Assembly: GCA_028282465.1 (NCBI GenBank)
Contig: JANQHX010000099.1
Coordinates: 1 to 57,891 of the forward strand
Source of the DNA: Gynuella sp.
Lineage (GTDB): Bacteria > Pseudomonadota > Gammaproteobacteria > Pseudomonadales > Natronospirillaceae
Direction of reading: 5' to 3'
DNA: 57,891 nt
Position numbers and translations under genes: made by a program. Positions 26,541 to 34,589 of this stretch are shown piece by piece; within the stretch, counting starts at the first letter, position 1, and each line of letters begins with the position of its first letter. The notes below the pieces were generated by a model. The model had not been told where the DNA came from. It saw only the letters and a program-made list of their open reading frames with translations, and did no database searches.

Positions 26541-27140
26541 ATGTGGCTAAAAAACATTTCAGAAATGGTGATCGCCACTGGTAATCCAAAAAAACTAAAC
26601 GAACTAAACCAAGTGCTAACGCCACTAGACATTCAACTCTACCCTCAATCTAAGTTTGATACGCCAGAAGCTGAAGAGACGGGTTTGAGTTTCATTGAAA
26701 ATGCCATAATCAAAGCGAGAAATGCGGCTAAATACTCTGGCTTACCCGCGGTTGCAGATGACTCTGGCTTAGAAGTGGATTACCTGAACGGAGCTCCTGG
26801 TATTTATAGCTCTAGATATGCCGACGGCAAGGGTGATCACGCCAACAATGAAAAGCTGCTCAACGCTTTGTCTGGCGTACCTAAGAATAAAAGACAAGCC
26901 AGATTCCAATGCGTCATTGCCGTAGTAAAACACGAACTAGACCCGACACCACTTATCTTCCAAGGAACCTGGGAAGGTGAAATATTGGAATCACTCCAAG
27001 GCGCAGCAGGCTTTGGTTATGACCCTTTGTTTTTCGTGCCAGAATTAAATTGTAGCTCTGCTGAGCTAATGCCAGAGACAAAAAACAAATTGTCTCATCG
27101 GGGAAAGGCACTAAATAAATTCATTGAAATACTAAAGTAA
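26541..27140 (+). CDS. rdgB: XTP/dITP diphosphatase
   Basis: 199 residues. It hydrolyses non-canonical purine nucleotides (XTP, dITP) to monophosphates and protects DNA from their incorporation. Signatures are VIATGNPKKLNEL at the N terminus, SFIENAIIKARNAA, VADDSGLEVDYLNGAPGIYSSRYA, GAAGFGYDPLFFVPE and the terminal LSHRGKALNKF. In relatives the next gene is often hemW; here a hopJ-type gene follows after five bases instead. Confidence 0.94.
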   Translation: MWLKNISEMVIATGNPKKLNELNQVLTPLDIQLYPQSKFDTPEAEETGLSFIENAIIKARNAAKYSGLPAVADDSGLEVDYLNGAPGIYSSRYADGKGDHANNEKLLNALSGVPKNKRQARFQCVIAVVKHELDPTPLIFQGTWEGEILESLQGAAGFGYDPLFFVPELNCSSAELMPETKNKLSHRGKALNKFIEILK

Positions 27141-27145
27141 AAACT

Positions 27146-27493
27146 ATGAACCTTGAGCACTTTATTAACCAACTAAAAACAAGCCCAGACTCTATCGAGT
27201 TTACTGATACCATTTCGGTAATCGACACTAATTACACATTCAAAGAAACAGGTTTTCAAAACGGCTCTCTAAGCAACAATGCAGGAGAAAACAATGGCTC
27301 ATGCAAAATTCTCGCATTCGCTAAGCTACATAGTCTTTCGACAGAAATGACTCTCGCTTGTTTTGGTCATTACTATCGAGATGAAGTCTTGAAAGATCCG
27401 CAAGGAACCAGCCATGGCAATATTAGAAATTTACGAGATCATGGTATCAAATCCGTAAGCTTTGAAGCACCACCACTCACCCCCCTTTGCTGA
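27146..27493 (+). CDS. HopJ-family protein
   Basis: 115 residues. The segment FTDTISVIDTNYTFKETGFQNGSLSNNAGENNGSCKILAF, with LHSLSTEMTLACFGHYYRDEVLKDPQGTSHGNIRNL, is the HopJ / HopPmaJ family pattern. The family takes its name from a Pseudomonas syringae type III effector, but small homologues are widespread in free-living bacteria with no type III system. It is most likely a cytoplasmic housekeeping or stress protein; no secretion genes lie nearby. It ends the yggS-proC-metXW-rdgB run. Confidence 0.85.
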   Translation: MNLEHFINQLKTSPDSIEFTDTISVIDTNYTFKETGFQNGSLSNNAGENNGSCKILAFAKLHSLSTEMTLACFGHYYRDEVLKDPQGTSHGNIRNLRDHGIKSVSFEAPPLTPLC

Positions 27494-27509
27494 CTAACCC
27501 TTTACATAG

Positions 27510-27582
27510 CCCGCCAATAATGTCTGGACTTTAAAATCAGGAACGCTAGAGTGTAAGAACGTGTTATTGAAGGACTGGCGGG
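27510..27582 (+). repeat. Inverted repeat that could mask the CBS-gene ribosome site
   Basis: CCCGCCA (27510-27516) is the exact inverse of TGGCGGG (27576-27582), 59 bases apart. The adjacent AATAA/TTATT extends pairing if a seven-base bulge is allowed. The right arm lies 7-13 bases before the CBS-gene ATG and includes its only purine-rich ribosome-binding stretch. Confidence 0.4.
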
Positions 27583-27588
27583 TACTAA

Positions 27589-28026
27589 ATGATTCGATCT
27601 ATTACTGCAGAGGACTATAAGTCCAAAAACCCTATAACCTTTAAGGAAAATGATGACCTGTTCAAGGCCATCCACACCCTTTTAGAGTTAAAAATATCTG
27701 GGGCTACCGTTGTTAATGACAACAATGAGGTGGTGGGTGTTATATCAGAGCTTGATTGCCTTAAAGCAATTTTGGAGGGAAGCTACTACGGCAATGCTGG
27801 CGGTACAGTCAAAGATTTCATGACGAGTGACCCTGAATGCCTAGATGCAGACAAAGAGCACGATCTAATAACCGTTGCACAACAAATGATAAAAGGTAAA
27901 CGTCGTCGACTTCCTTTAGTAAGGGACGGGAAGTTTGTAGGACAGGTGAGCTGCAGAAGTTTGCTTCAAGCGGTTAAGAGCTTTGTCAGTGAACATGATC
28001 CGGCAGAAGATGCCATCCACGAATAA
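27589..28026 (+). CDS. Two-CBS-domain protein
   Basis: 145 residues made almost entirely of two CBS units: about 4-60 (NDDLFKAIHTLLELKISGATVVNDNNEVVGVISELDCLK) and about 77-135 (HDLITVAQQMIKGKRRRLPLVRDGKFVGQVSCRSLLQAV). CBS pairs bind adenosine nucleotides and act as energy sensors. No catalytic domain is attached, so it likely acts through a partner. It is convergent with the HAD gene, with 16 bp between their stops. Confidence 0.9.
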   Translation: MIRSITAEDYKSKNPITFKENDDLFKAIHTLLELKISGATVVNDNNEVVGVISELDCLKAILEGSYYGNAGGTVKDFMTSDPECLDADKEHDLITVAQQMIKGKRRRLPLVRDGKFVGQVSCRSLLQAVKSFVSEHDPAEDAIHE

Positions 28027-28042
28027 TGGTAAACACGCATAA

Positions 28043-28717
28043 CTAAACACAAATCTCCAAGCCCATCGACTTTCCGGTTAACGCCTCTATGATAACCGGA
28101 AGGTGTTTAATGTCACTGATCGTAAAGTCTGCTTTGTGACCTCTTAAATCCTTAAACTGGTCAACAGCACTCAAGCCAACCACATCCATTCCTGCCTTTT
28201 TTCCAGCCTCAACGCCAGTTGCTGTGTCCTCAATAGCTAAACAGTCCCCAGGCTCTAGACCTAAATAGTTAGCAGCCAAGAGGAATAAATCCGGCTCCGG
28301 TTTAGGGCTGAGGTGCAGATCAGAGCCAAAACTATTGGTATTAATGAATTGAGATATGCCACAGTATTCGGCTTTCAAGGAGACAGTGCTTGAACTGCTA
28401 TTGCTGACAATCGCATAAGGCACTTGCAAACTACCTAGAATATCCGTGATTTTAGCATCAGCTTGCTGAAACAGAGAGGAGCGATCCGAAAGCAGAGAGT
28501 CATATGATTCGATGGCAGAGCCGCCAATTTGATAACCAATTTTTTGGGATACCAGCTCTAAAAACTGATTGGGCGAACTACCGGATATCAAAGGCAGCAG
28601 CTCTTCAGATGAGCCGCTATACCCATAATCAAGTAGCACCTCACACCAGATTTTGGAGTCAGCAATCAAGCTGTCAACCAATACACCATCAAAACCAAAT
28701 ACTAATCCAGATGTCAC
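28043..28717 (-). CDS. HAD-like protein lacking the catalytic nucleophile
   Basis: 224 residues from GTG at 28717. The sequence has the HAD subfamily IA plan: cap domain after [16 protein letters not shown], motif [15 protein letters not shown], motif III lysine [13 protein letters not shown], and motif [20 protein letters not shown]. Motif I is [11 protein letters not shown] where the family has [11 protein letters not shown], so the first Asp, which forms the phospho-enzyme, is Gly8. The general acid Asp10 is retained. Unless the base is a sequencing error, it should not hydrolyse phosphate by the normal route. The nearest active relatives are beta-phosphoglucomutase/GPH-type phosphatases. 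Confidence 0.85.
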   Translation of the reverse strand: MTSGLVFGFDGVLVDSLIADSKIWCEVLLDYGYSGSSEELLPLISGSSPNQFLELVSQKIGYQIGGSAIESYDSLLSDRSSLFQQADAKITDILGSLQVPYAIVSNSSSSTVSLKAEYCGISQFINTNSFGSDLHLSPKPEPDLFLLAANYLGLEPGDCLAIEDTATGVEAGKKAGMDVVGLSAVDQFKDLRGHKADFTISDIKHLPVIIEALTGKSMGLEICV

Positions 28718-28834
28718 AATCCAATCTTTTATTCAAAATTTCGCAAATACTAACGTATCTTACGACTGACTCTAACCAATAATTATTTCTTTTTTATCAA
28801 TTCAGCAGAGAATTTTTAAATTATGGTGACGAAA

Positions 28835-28858
28835 AAAAAGCTGCAAACGCAGCTTTTT
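28835..28858 (-). terminator. Rho-independent terminator after the PEP-CTERM gene
   Basis: AAAAAGCTGC (28835-28844) pairs perfectly with GCAGCTTTTT (28849-28858) across a four-base loop. A and T runs flank both arms, so it can stop transcription from either side. It lies 27 bp past the PEP-CTERM stop codon. Confidence 0.85.
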
Positions 28859-28884
28859 AAAGATTTTGAGTCTTAAATAGACCC

Positions 28885-29619
28885 TTATGATTTTTTAGAC
28901 TCTCTACGACGTCTAAGAAGAACGATACCTGACAAGCCTAGCCCTAATAGGAATACTGAATTCGGCTCAGGTACAGCAACATCAGTATGCGCTTTGATCA
29001 AATCGTTACCGCAAGACATTGTCCAAGTCAGATCCATAGTGAAGTCATCTGAAACACCTAGCTCAAAGATGTTGAAGCTCATCCAGGCGTAGTAAGAATC
29101 CCCAGATTGATCCACTTTGAAGTTTTCGCTTGTAGCAGATACTGCTAGATCACCATCACTCATAGCGAATGGCACTCTGCCGTATCCAAACTCAACATCA
29201 GTGCTCCACTCAGCATTTTCATATAAGCCAGCGGTCTGTTGTCCTAAGTCTGTCCCATAATTGCCATAGGCTTGATGACCAAAATCTATACCGAAATCAT
29301 AGCTTCCGCCATTGATGGAGATTCCGAGATCACCCGCGTAATAGTCATCTCCCCGGTACTCAACATGGCCATCTATAAGATCAAAGCCTGTCTGTAAGCC
29401 GACAGATAAAATATCGCCTTCAATTTTGTACAACAAATACTCGGCATCGAAATCCTGGCCACCCCACCCTGGATTTACCCAGTTAAAGTTACCCGTTCTG
29501 TCTTCTGCCTTTAAGATGGTCCAATCATCGTTAGACCAAACGTCAAGTAAGTCGGCATTTGCAAAACTGCTGGTTAGGCCCGCCAAGGCTAATATTGCCG
29601 CTACAATCTTTGAGTTCAT
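28885..29619 (-). CDS. Secreted PEP-CTERM sorting-domain protein
   Basis: 244 residues. Signal peptide MNSKIVAAILALAGLTSSFANA is followed by a mature part rich in Gly, Asp, Tyr and Trp. The C terminus is a complete PEP-CTERM signal: PEP at 217-219, a hydrophobic segment (VFLLGLGLSGIVLL) and a basic tail RRRRESKKS. Exosortases recognise the PEP motif and process such proteins at the membrane, generally in bacteria that make an exopolysaccharide. The matching exosortase is at 42315-43667. One cysteine is visible in the mature part (SCGNDL). The ribosome site is AGGAAGAGATAAT. A sigma-54 promoter match lies 41 bp upstream of the start and a terminator follows, so it is a single-gene unit. Confidence 0.92.
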   Translation of the reverse strand: MNSKIVAAILALAGLTSSFANADLLDVWSNDDWTILKAEDRTGNFNWVNPGWGGQDFDAEYLLYKIEGDILSVGLQTGFDLIDGHVEYRGDDYYAGDLGISINGGSYDFGIDFGHQAYGNYGTDLGQQTAGLYENAEWSTDVEFGYGRVPFAMSDGDLAVSATSENFKVDQSGDSYYAWMSFNIFELGVSDDFTMDLTWTMSCGNDLIKAHTDVAVPEPNSVFLLGLGLSGIVLLRRRRESKKS

Positions 29620-29659
29620 ATTATCTCTTCCTAGTTAAGTTTAGCTCCTAAACCCACTA

Positions 29660-29677
29660 AAGCAAAATACAAGCCAA
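29660..29677 (-). promoter_or_regulatory. Sigma-54 (RpoN) promoter of the PEP-CTERM gene
   Basis: On the minus strand the sequence reads TTGGCTTGTATTTTGCTT, with GG and GC exactly ten bases apart and TTGCTT in the -12 box. It fits the TTGGCAC-N5-TTGC consensus at most key positions. Transcription would start near 29650, 30 bases before the ATG. XrtA-type exosortase systems are known to be linked to the PrsK/PrsR pair and RpoN. The rest of the 29620-29900 gap is AT-rich without a gene. Confidence 0.7.
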
Positions 29678-29900
29678 ATCAAAAACACTTAAAAATCAAT
29701 AACTTATAATTAGACACAATAAAAATGTATGATTTCCCGACAGCAAGCGCAAAACCAACCCCTTAAATGCAACAAATGAATTATTAATGCTTGTGAACCG
29801 CAGGATAATTTGAAGTCATAACTTGAGCAGCTAAAAGGAGGTTATCTACCGGAGACAGGCAGGCTATTAGTAGTCACTTGGCGAGATAAGAATCAGTATA

Positions 29901-30869
29901 TCAGTTGATTTTTTTTACTAACTCTTTGAGTGAGTTATCAATACTTTCAAGCGCACTCACAATTCGGGAAACAGAGGAACCATCTAAACCTTCCAGTGTA
30001 TTCTCACTGCTGTCAGCTGCCTTTGGTTCATCTGGTTTTTGTGGCGCGGATTTAGACGAGACAGGTTCTCCATCGAGCATCAAATTATTGAGAACGTCTT
30101 CGACGTCACTAATTATTGGTTTTGATCGCTCATCACCGAATGCACACATTAATAACGCATCACAGACCTTATTGATCAACCTGGGAATACCACCAGTGTA
30201 TTGATAGACGACTCTCATTAGTTCTCTATCAAACAATTGATTGGACGGCATGCCTGCAACTTTGAGCCGGTAGTCTATGTAGCTGCAGGTTTCTTCTTCT
30301 GACAATCCATTTAAGTGACAATACAGCTTTACTCGCTGACGCAGCTGAGAAATCTGATTAATATTTTCCTGTAGTTCCGGCTGCCCTAACATAACGACTT
30401 TCATCATCGGACCATTGGGGCCTTCAAGACCACTCAAAAGCCTAATGTCTTCTAAATTTTGCTTCGTTAGATTTTGCGCTTCGTCAATTACCATAACAAA
30501 TGGAGTACCAGACTTAGTCACCTTTTTCAGATACTCACTGATGGCATAAAGCAAAGTGACCTTGTTTCCGTCTCCCACTTTAAGCTTGGCCTGCTTAGCA
30601 AGGTACAGAAATAACTCGTTATTTTCTAAGTTGGTATAGGCAACATGAAATGTATTGACCTTGCCTGAATAGTTTTTCAAAAGCCGCTTCAGTAATGTAG
30701 TTTTGCCTGCCCCAATTTCACCACTGATGATGACAAAGCCTTCCGGATTCCAAGCAGCATAATCCATGAATAAAAGCGCTCTTGAGTGCTGAGTACTCAT
30801 ATAGAGAAACTCATCATCTGGCTTCATTTCAAAAGGGGCTCGTTTTAAATTGAAGTGCTGAAGATACAT
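29901..30869 (-). CDS. ExeA-like ATPase of the exosortase/PEP-CTERM locus
   Basis: 322 residues. The opening MYLQHFNLKRAPFEMKPDDEFLYMS and Walker A VIISGEIGAGKTTLLKRLL (about 46-64), Walker B FVMVIDEAQNL, sensor MKVVMLGQPEL and the GGIPRLINKVCDALL motif match the general-secretion-type AAA ATPases found in XrtA loci. The C terminus after residue 255 is a charged linker plus a short helix and lacks the peptidoglycan-binding domain of ExeA. It is the last gene of the minus-strand exopolysaccharide operon. It is presumed cytoplasmic, assisting export complex assembly; this is inferred from family context. Confidence 0.88.
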   Translation of the reverse strand: MYLQHFNLKRAPFEMKPDDEFLYMSTQHSRALLFMDYAAWNPEGFVIISGEIGAGKTTLLKRLLKNYSGKVNTFHVAYTNLENNELFLYLAKQAKLKVGDGNKVTLLYAISEYLKKVTKSGTPFVMVIDEAQNLTKQNLEDIRLLSGLEGPNGPMMKVVMLGQPELQENINQISQLRQRVKLYCHLNGLSEEETCSYIDYRLKVAGMPSNQLFDRELMRVVYQYTGGIPRLINKVCDALLMCAFGDERSKPIISDVEDVLNNLMLDGEPVSSKSAPQKPDEPKAADSSENTLEGLDGSSVSRIVSALESIDNSLKELVKKIN

Positions 30870-30886
30870 TTACGGTTTAACAACCT

Positions 30887-31654
30887 CTATTTGTTCATTA
30901 CGACGCCAGCAATTTTTTCACTGCCAATCATCGCTAATGCGTTATTAAGTTCAGCATCCTTAACCTTGCCATAGGGAACGACAAGTACAACCTGATCACA
31001 GTAATCCAACAGCATTTTCGAGCCAAAATCATTATTCAAAGGCGGACAGTCAATAATCACATCGCGATTGGCATAACGCTGCCTCAAATGACTCAATAAT
31101 GTTTTCATTCTAGGATGTTTAAAATAAAGACTATCGCTGGTTTTAGACTTTCCTGCTGGCAAACACCTCATTCGATGGATGCCCACTGGCTGGATCAGTG
31201 AACCCAAATCAGACTCTTCATTAGAAATGAATTCAGAGATACCTTTCTTTCCGCCCAATCCCAGCACTTTCTGCTGAGAAGGCCTCGAAAAATGACAATC
31301 TAAGAGTAACGAAGAACGGGTTGAATCCATTGCAATGGCGGCTGCCAGATTTCTAGAAACATATGACACTCCTGATTTTTGACTAATGGAAGTGACCATC
31401 ACCACCTGCCCATTCATTGAGTCGGCTCTCTGCAAGATCTGATAAGAGACATCAGCAAAATTCTTCAGAATTTGCTGGTCTTTCATTCCGCCATGGATAA
31501 TCTTCTTCTTGTCTAACTTCTTCTGATCCAGCAAAAACGGTTCTGACATGTTTTCGAGCTCAGATTCAAGCTCAAGAACCCTGTGTTCCGCCTCAGAGAC
31601 GACGCCCAGGTCGTCGTTCGTTTTCATAATGGCTTTTTCAAGTTTGCTGATCAT
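30887..31654 (-). CDS. BY-kinase-like chain-length protein with degenerate Walker A (copy 1)
   Basis: 255 residues from ATG at 31654, which overlaps the Wzz stop by ATGA and has AGGAGG six bases upstream. The fold is that of the bacterial tyrosine kinases that regulate Wzz (Walker A' SSLLLDCHFSRPS and Walker B RDVIIDCPPL are visible). The Walker A region reads TSISQKSGVSYVSRNLA, where active members have TSxxPGEGKSTxAxNLA. Val96 sits in place of the catalytic lysine, and there is no tyrosine cluster at the C terminus, which ends GVVMNK. It is probably a non-catalytic partner of Wzz. The N-terminal 60 residues resemble the SKLEKALxK start of the XrtA kinase family. Confidence 0.8.
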   Translation of the reverse strand: MISKLEKAIMKTNDDLGVVSEAEHRVLELESELENMSEPFLLDQKKLDKKKIIHGGMKDQQILKNFADVSYQILQRADSMNGQVVMVTSISQKSGVSYVSRNLAAAIAMDSTRSSLLLDCHFSRPSQQKVLGLGGKKGISEFISNEESDLGSLIQPVGIHRMRCLPAGKSKTSDSLYFKHPRMKTLLSHLRQRYANRDVIIDCPPLNNDFGSKMLLDYCDQVVLVVPYGKVKDAELNNALAMIGSEKIAGVVMNK

Positions 31655-33123
31655 ATCTGACCTCCTGAACTCAACCATAAAGAAGACATTAACCATAAAA
31701 TAACAGCAAGCATCATTAGATAAATCAGAGCATTAAAGCTGACAGATAGCGCTCTTATGCTAGAGCTTTGGGAATGCACACTCAGATTTGTCATAACTGG
31801 CAACCCAACTGGCCAAATCTGGTCTGGCAATCTGATTTTGTTATCGAATACAGGAATGGCTATGCAAAAAGTTACCACTATCGTAAGAACTAATATCAAC
31901 CCAGCCGCATATATATAAGTATTTTTCACCCCTATTATTTTAACGTTATCTTCACTGCTAGAGACCACAGAAAAATCTACATTTCTGCGGTTTTGCAACT
32001 GCTGAACTGCAATTGCCGATTGCTCACTAGATCTCAATAAACTTTGATACTCAGTCAATTTCACTTGGTAATTTCTGGTTATTTCTTTTAGCTGAATATC
32101 AGCTTCAGAAATCTCCTTAATACGGCGAACTTCGGCCTCAAGATTCTTTTGGAGCTGCAGAAGTGTCAACTCAACTTCGCCATTCTGAGCTCTCAAAGCT
32201 TGCTCTCGCTCGTATTTCAATACCATTTCGGGATGACTGTCTAAGTTCTCTAAGCCACGATTACGTACCAGTTCCAACTCCAACTGCAATGCTTCATATT
32301 CTTTTTTCAATTGAATGACACTTGGGTAGGTATCCAGATAGGTTAGCCGTAAAGTGTTTAGATTACTTTCCGTCGCATCCAACTGCTGCTGAACAAGCAA
32401 CTCCTCTTTAGATAACGGCTGCGGACTCAGCTTTAAGTTATTCCTAAATTCACTGTTTGGCGCGAGATCATTTCTAACGTCGATTAATCGATCTTGAATC
32501 GCTTTTGATTCTGACTGCAGATCAGTAATTTGTTGGGTAAGTAGCAATATCTTCTGATTAACCTGTTGGTCACCATTTTCAAAGTATCCAAGATTTTCCT
32601 GCTTAAATTCTTTTAAGTTTCTTTCTGCTTGTTGAAGCTGCGCCCTAAAATCACTCGCCTGTAATTTATAAAATTCATACTCTGATGCTTTATTTGAGTA
32701 TGCGGCGTCAAAAAAAGCTTGGGACAATTGATTTCCTAAGTCTCTAGCTGTACTGACTGAATTGCCCGCATTTGCTGAGATCACCTTAACTCTAAGGGCG
32801 TTAAGGTCAACCGCGGAAATCTGAACTGAGGAATTAGAAACATCATCAACATAGGCAAAAAGAGGCAGCTTGCTATTCTGCTTTATATTCGGTTGAACCG
32901 CTTCTCGGGCAAAATTCACTAAGAATTCTTGAGATACTGACTCACTGTCAGCCACTTCATCATTAACGCTAACAATAGCTTGTGCTTGGTATTGATAAGG
33001 CCATTTTTCAACAGCTATCACTGTTGCCAAGGAGATAGCAATAATACTTACCAACAACTGGTACTTTCGATGAACGGTTTCTTTAAGAATAATTTGAGGT
33101 AAGAATGATAGATTTCTGAGCAT
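31651..33123 (-). CDS. Wzz-type polysaccharide chain-length determinant (copy 1)
   Basis: 490 residues. A membrane segment near the N terminus (about 23-40) precedes a large periplasmic region with long coiled coils (residues about 150-350, including QQLDATESNLNTLRLTYLDTYPSVIQLKKEYEAL, the GNVR-like part). Two hydrophobic segments follow (about 406-427 and 463-484). The YPSVIQLKKEYEAL motif is shared with the copy at 38792 (HPDVLTVKAQIETL). It controls polymer length in concert with the kinase-like partner encoded downstream. Here the partner lacks kinase signatures. Confidence 0.85.
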   Translation of the reverse strand: MLRNLSFLPQIILKETVHRKYQLLVSIIAISLATVIAVEKWPYQYQAQAIVSVNDEVADSESVSQEFLVNFAREAVQPNIKQNSKLPLFAYVDDVSNSSVQISAVDLNALRVKVISANAGNSVSTARDLGNQLSQAFFDAAYSNKASEYEFYKLQASDFRAQLQQAERNLKEFKQENLGYFENGDQQVNQKILLLTQQITDLQSESKAIQDRLIDVRNDLAPNSEFRNNLKLSPQPLSKEELLVQQQLDATESNLNTLRLTYLDTYPSVIQLKKEYEALQLELELVRNRGLENLDSHPEMVLKYEREQALRAQNGEVELTLLQLQKNLEAEVRRIKEISEADIQLKEITRNYQVKLTEYQSLLRSSEQSAIAVQQLQNRRNVDFSVVSSSEDNVKIIGVKNTYIYAAGLILVLTIVVTFCIAIPVFDNKIRLPDQIWPVGLPVMTNLSVHSQSSSIRALSVSFNALIYLMMLAVILWLMSSLWLSSGGQI

Positions 33124-33147
33124 GCACTGCTACTCCCTGTAAACCAT

Positions 33148-33170
33148 AAAGGCTGCCTCCTGCAGCCTTT
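33148..33170 (-). terminator. Hairpin between glmU and the Wzz gene
   Basis: AAAGGCTGC (33148-33156) pairs perfectly with GCAGCCTTT (33162-33170). On the minus strand only TTTATGGTTT follows, so termination is probably partial. The loop holds an AGGAGG-like stretch. It may reduce read-through from glmU. Confidence 0.55.
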
Positions 33171-33213
33171 AGCCTATATAGTATAACTCTTATACAGGAA
33201 GCTTCACAGTGAC

Positions 33214-34572
33214 TTAGTCCTTGGTTGGTCTCTTCCAACCTTCTATGGTTTTTTGTCTACTTCGGCCTACCACTAACTTTCCATTTTCAGTGTCTTTGGT
33301 TATCACTGAACCCGCTGCAACAAAGGTTTCTGAGGCAAGTGCAACAGGTGCAACCAAGGTGGAATTAGAGCCGACAAAAGATCCAGTACCAATTTTTGTT
33401 TTATATTTATTAACCCCATCATAGTTACAGGTGATGGTTCCAGCGCCAATATTAACGGAATCTTCCACTACGGAGTCACCAACATAGCTAAGGTGATTTA
33501 CCTTACTGCCTGCACCAATGATGGATTTCTTGGTTTCCACAAAGTTCCCGATTTTCGCCTGAGCGGCAGTTTCAGTGCCTGGGCGGATGCGAGCAAAAGG
33601 ACCAATGTCACACTTAGGGCCAATAATTGACTGATCTACGATAGAGTTAGCGTTGATCTTAGTGCCTTCGCCAATAGTAGAACTTTTAACTATTGAATTT
33701 GGACCAACATACACTCCAGACTCTAGGGAAACATCACCTTCAAATACGGTATTGATATCAATCACCACATCCTGACCTACCGTCAGAGTGCCACGAACAT
33801 CTATTCGCTCTGGGTCCATCAAGGTCACGCCCTGAACCATCAATTGCTCTGCTACCTGCCTTTGGTACCAGCGCTCTAAATGCGCCTGTTGCTGCCGATT
33901 GTTAACACCCAGTGTTTCCTCAAAACAAGTTGGAGAGACCGTATTAATCGCCACCCCATCTGCTGCTGCCATTTCAATAATATCGGTCAGATAGTATTCT
34001 TTTTGAGCATTCTCACTAGATAGCCTTGGTAACCAGTTGTTTAAGTGGGCAGCCGATACAGCAAGAATTCCAGTATTTACTTCAGTTATGCTCTTTTGAG
34101 GCTCGTCAGCATCTTTCTCTTCAACAATAGCGACCACTTCACCCTTGTCATTTCTAACTATACGGCCATACCCATGTGGATTACTGATGGTGGCCGTTAA
34201 CAACCCGAGCTGACCGTCTTGTGCGGCAAGGATAAGTTGAGACAAGGTTTCTGATTTTATTAATGGCACATCGCCGTATAAGACAAGTACTAACGATTCT
34301 TCAGATACTTCAGGCATGGCCTGAGCCACTGCATGGCCAGTACCCAATTGTTGCTCCTGCAATGCATAGGTAACAGCTTCGTTTTTAAGTGACTCCTTAA
34401 CCTGTTCAGCACCATGGCCCACAACTAGATGGCAATGGTCAACAATATGCTTTGAGGAATCCAAAACGTGCTGAACCATTGCTTTACCCGCAACCTCATG
34501 CAAGACCTTTGGCTTGCTTGATTTCATACGAGAACCCTGGCCTGCGGCCAAAATAATTGCTTCAGTTTTCAT
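33214..34572 (-). CDS. glmU: Bifunctional UDP-N-acetylglucosamine pyrophosphorylase / glucosamine-1-phosphate acetyltransferase
   Basis: 452 residues, full length. The N-terminal uridylyltransferase domain has IILAAGQGSRMKSSKPKVLHEVAGKAM, YGDVPLI and VEEKDA. The C-terminal left-handed beta-helix has hexapeptide repeats and the conserved ARIRPGTETAAQAKIGNFVETKK and YVGDSVVEDSVNIGAGTITCNYDGVNKYKT. It makes UDP-GlcNAc from glucosamine-1-phosphate. glmU is usually next to the ATP synthase operon or alone; here it sits inside an exopolysaccharide operon, so it may be either the housekeeping enzyme or a second copy feeding polymer synthesis. Confidence 0.95.
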   Translation of the reverse strand: MKTEAIILAAGQGSRMKSSKPKVLHEVAGKAMVQHVLDSSKHIVDHCHLVVGHGAEQVKESLKNEAVTYALQEQQLGTGHAVAQAMPEVSEESLVLVLYGDVPLIKSETLSQLILAAQDGQLGLLTATISNPHGYGRIVRNDKGEVVAIVEEKDADEPQKSITEVNTGILAVSAAHLNNWLPRLSSENAQKEYYLTDIIEMAAADGVAINTVSPTCFEETLGVNNRQQQAHLERWYQRQVAEQLMVQGVTLMDPERIDVRGTLTVGQDVVIDINTVFEGDVSLESGVYVGPNSIVKSSTIGEGTKINANSIVDQSIIGPKCDIGPFARIRPGTETAAQAKIGNFVETKKSIIGAGSKVNHLSYVGDSVVEDSVNIGAGTITCNYDGVNKYKTKIGTGSFVGSNSTLVAPVALASETFVAAGSVITKDTENGKLVVGRSRQKTIEGWKRPTKD

Positions 34573-34589
34573 TAAATATCCCTATAAAT

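Noticed and set aside
27146-27493. Type III effector interpretation of the HopJ gene
   Set aside because: No secretion system genes are nearby; HopJ homologues occur widely in bacteria without one, and it ends a housekeeping operon.
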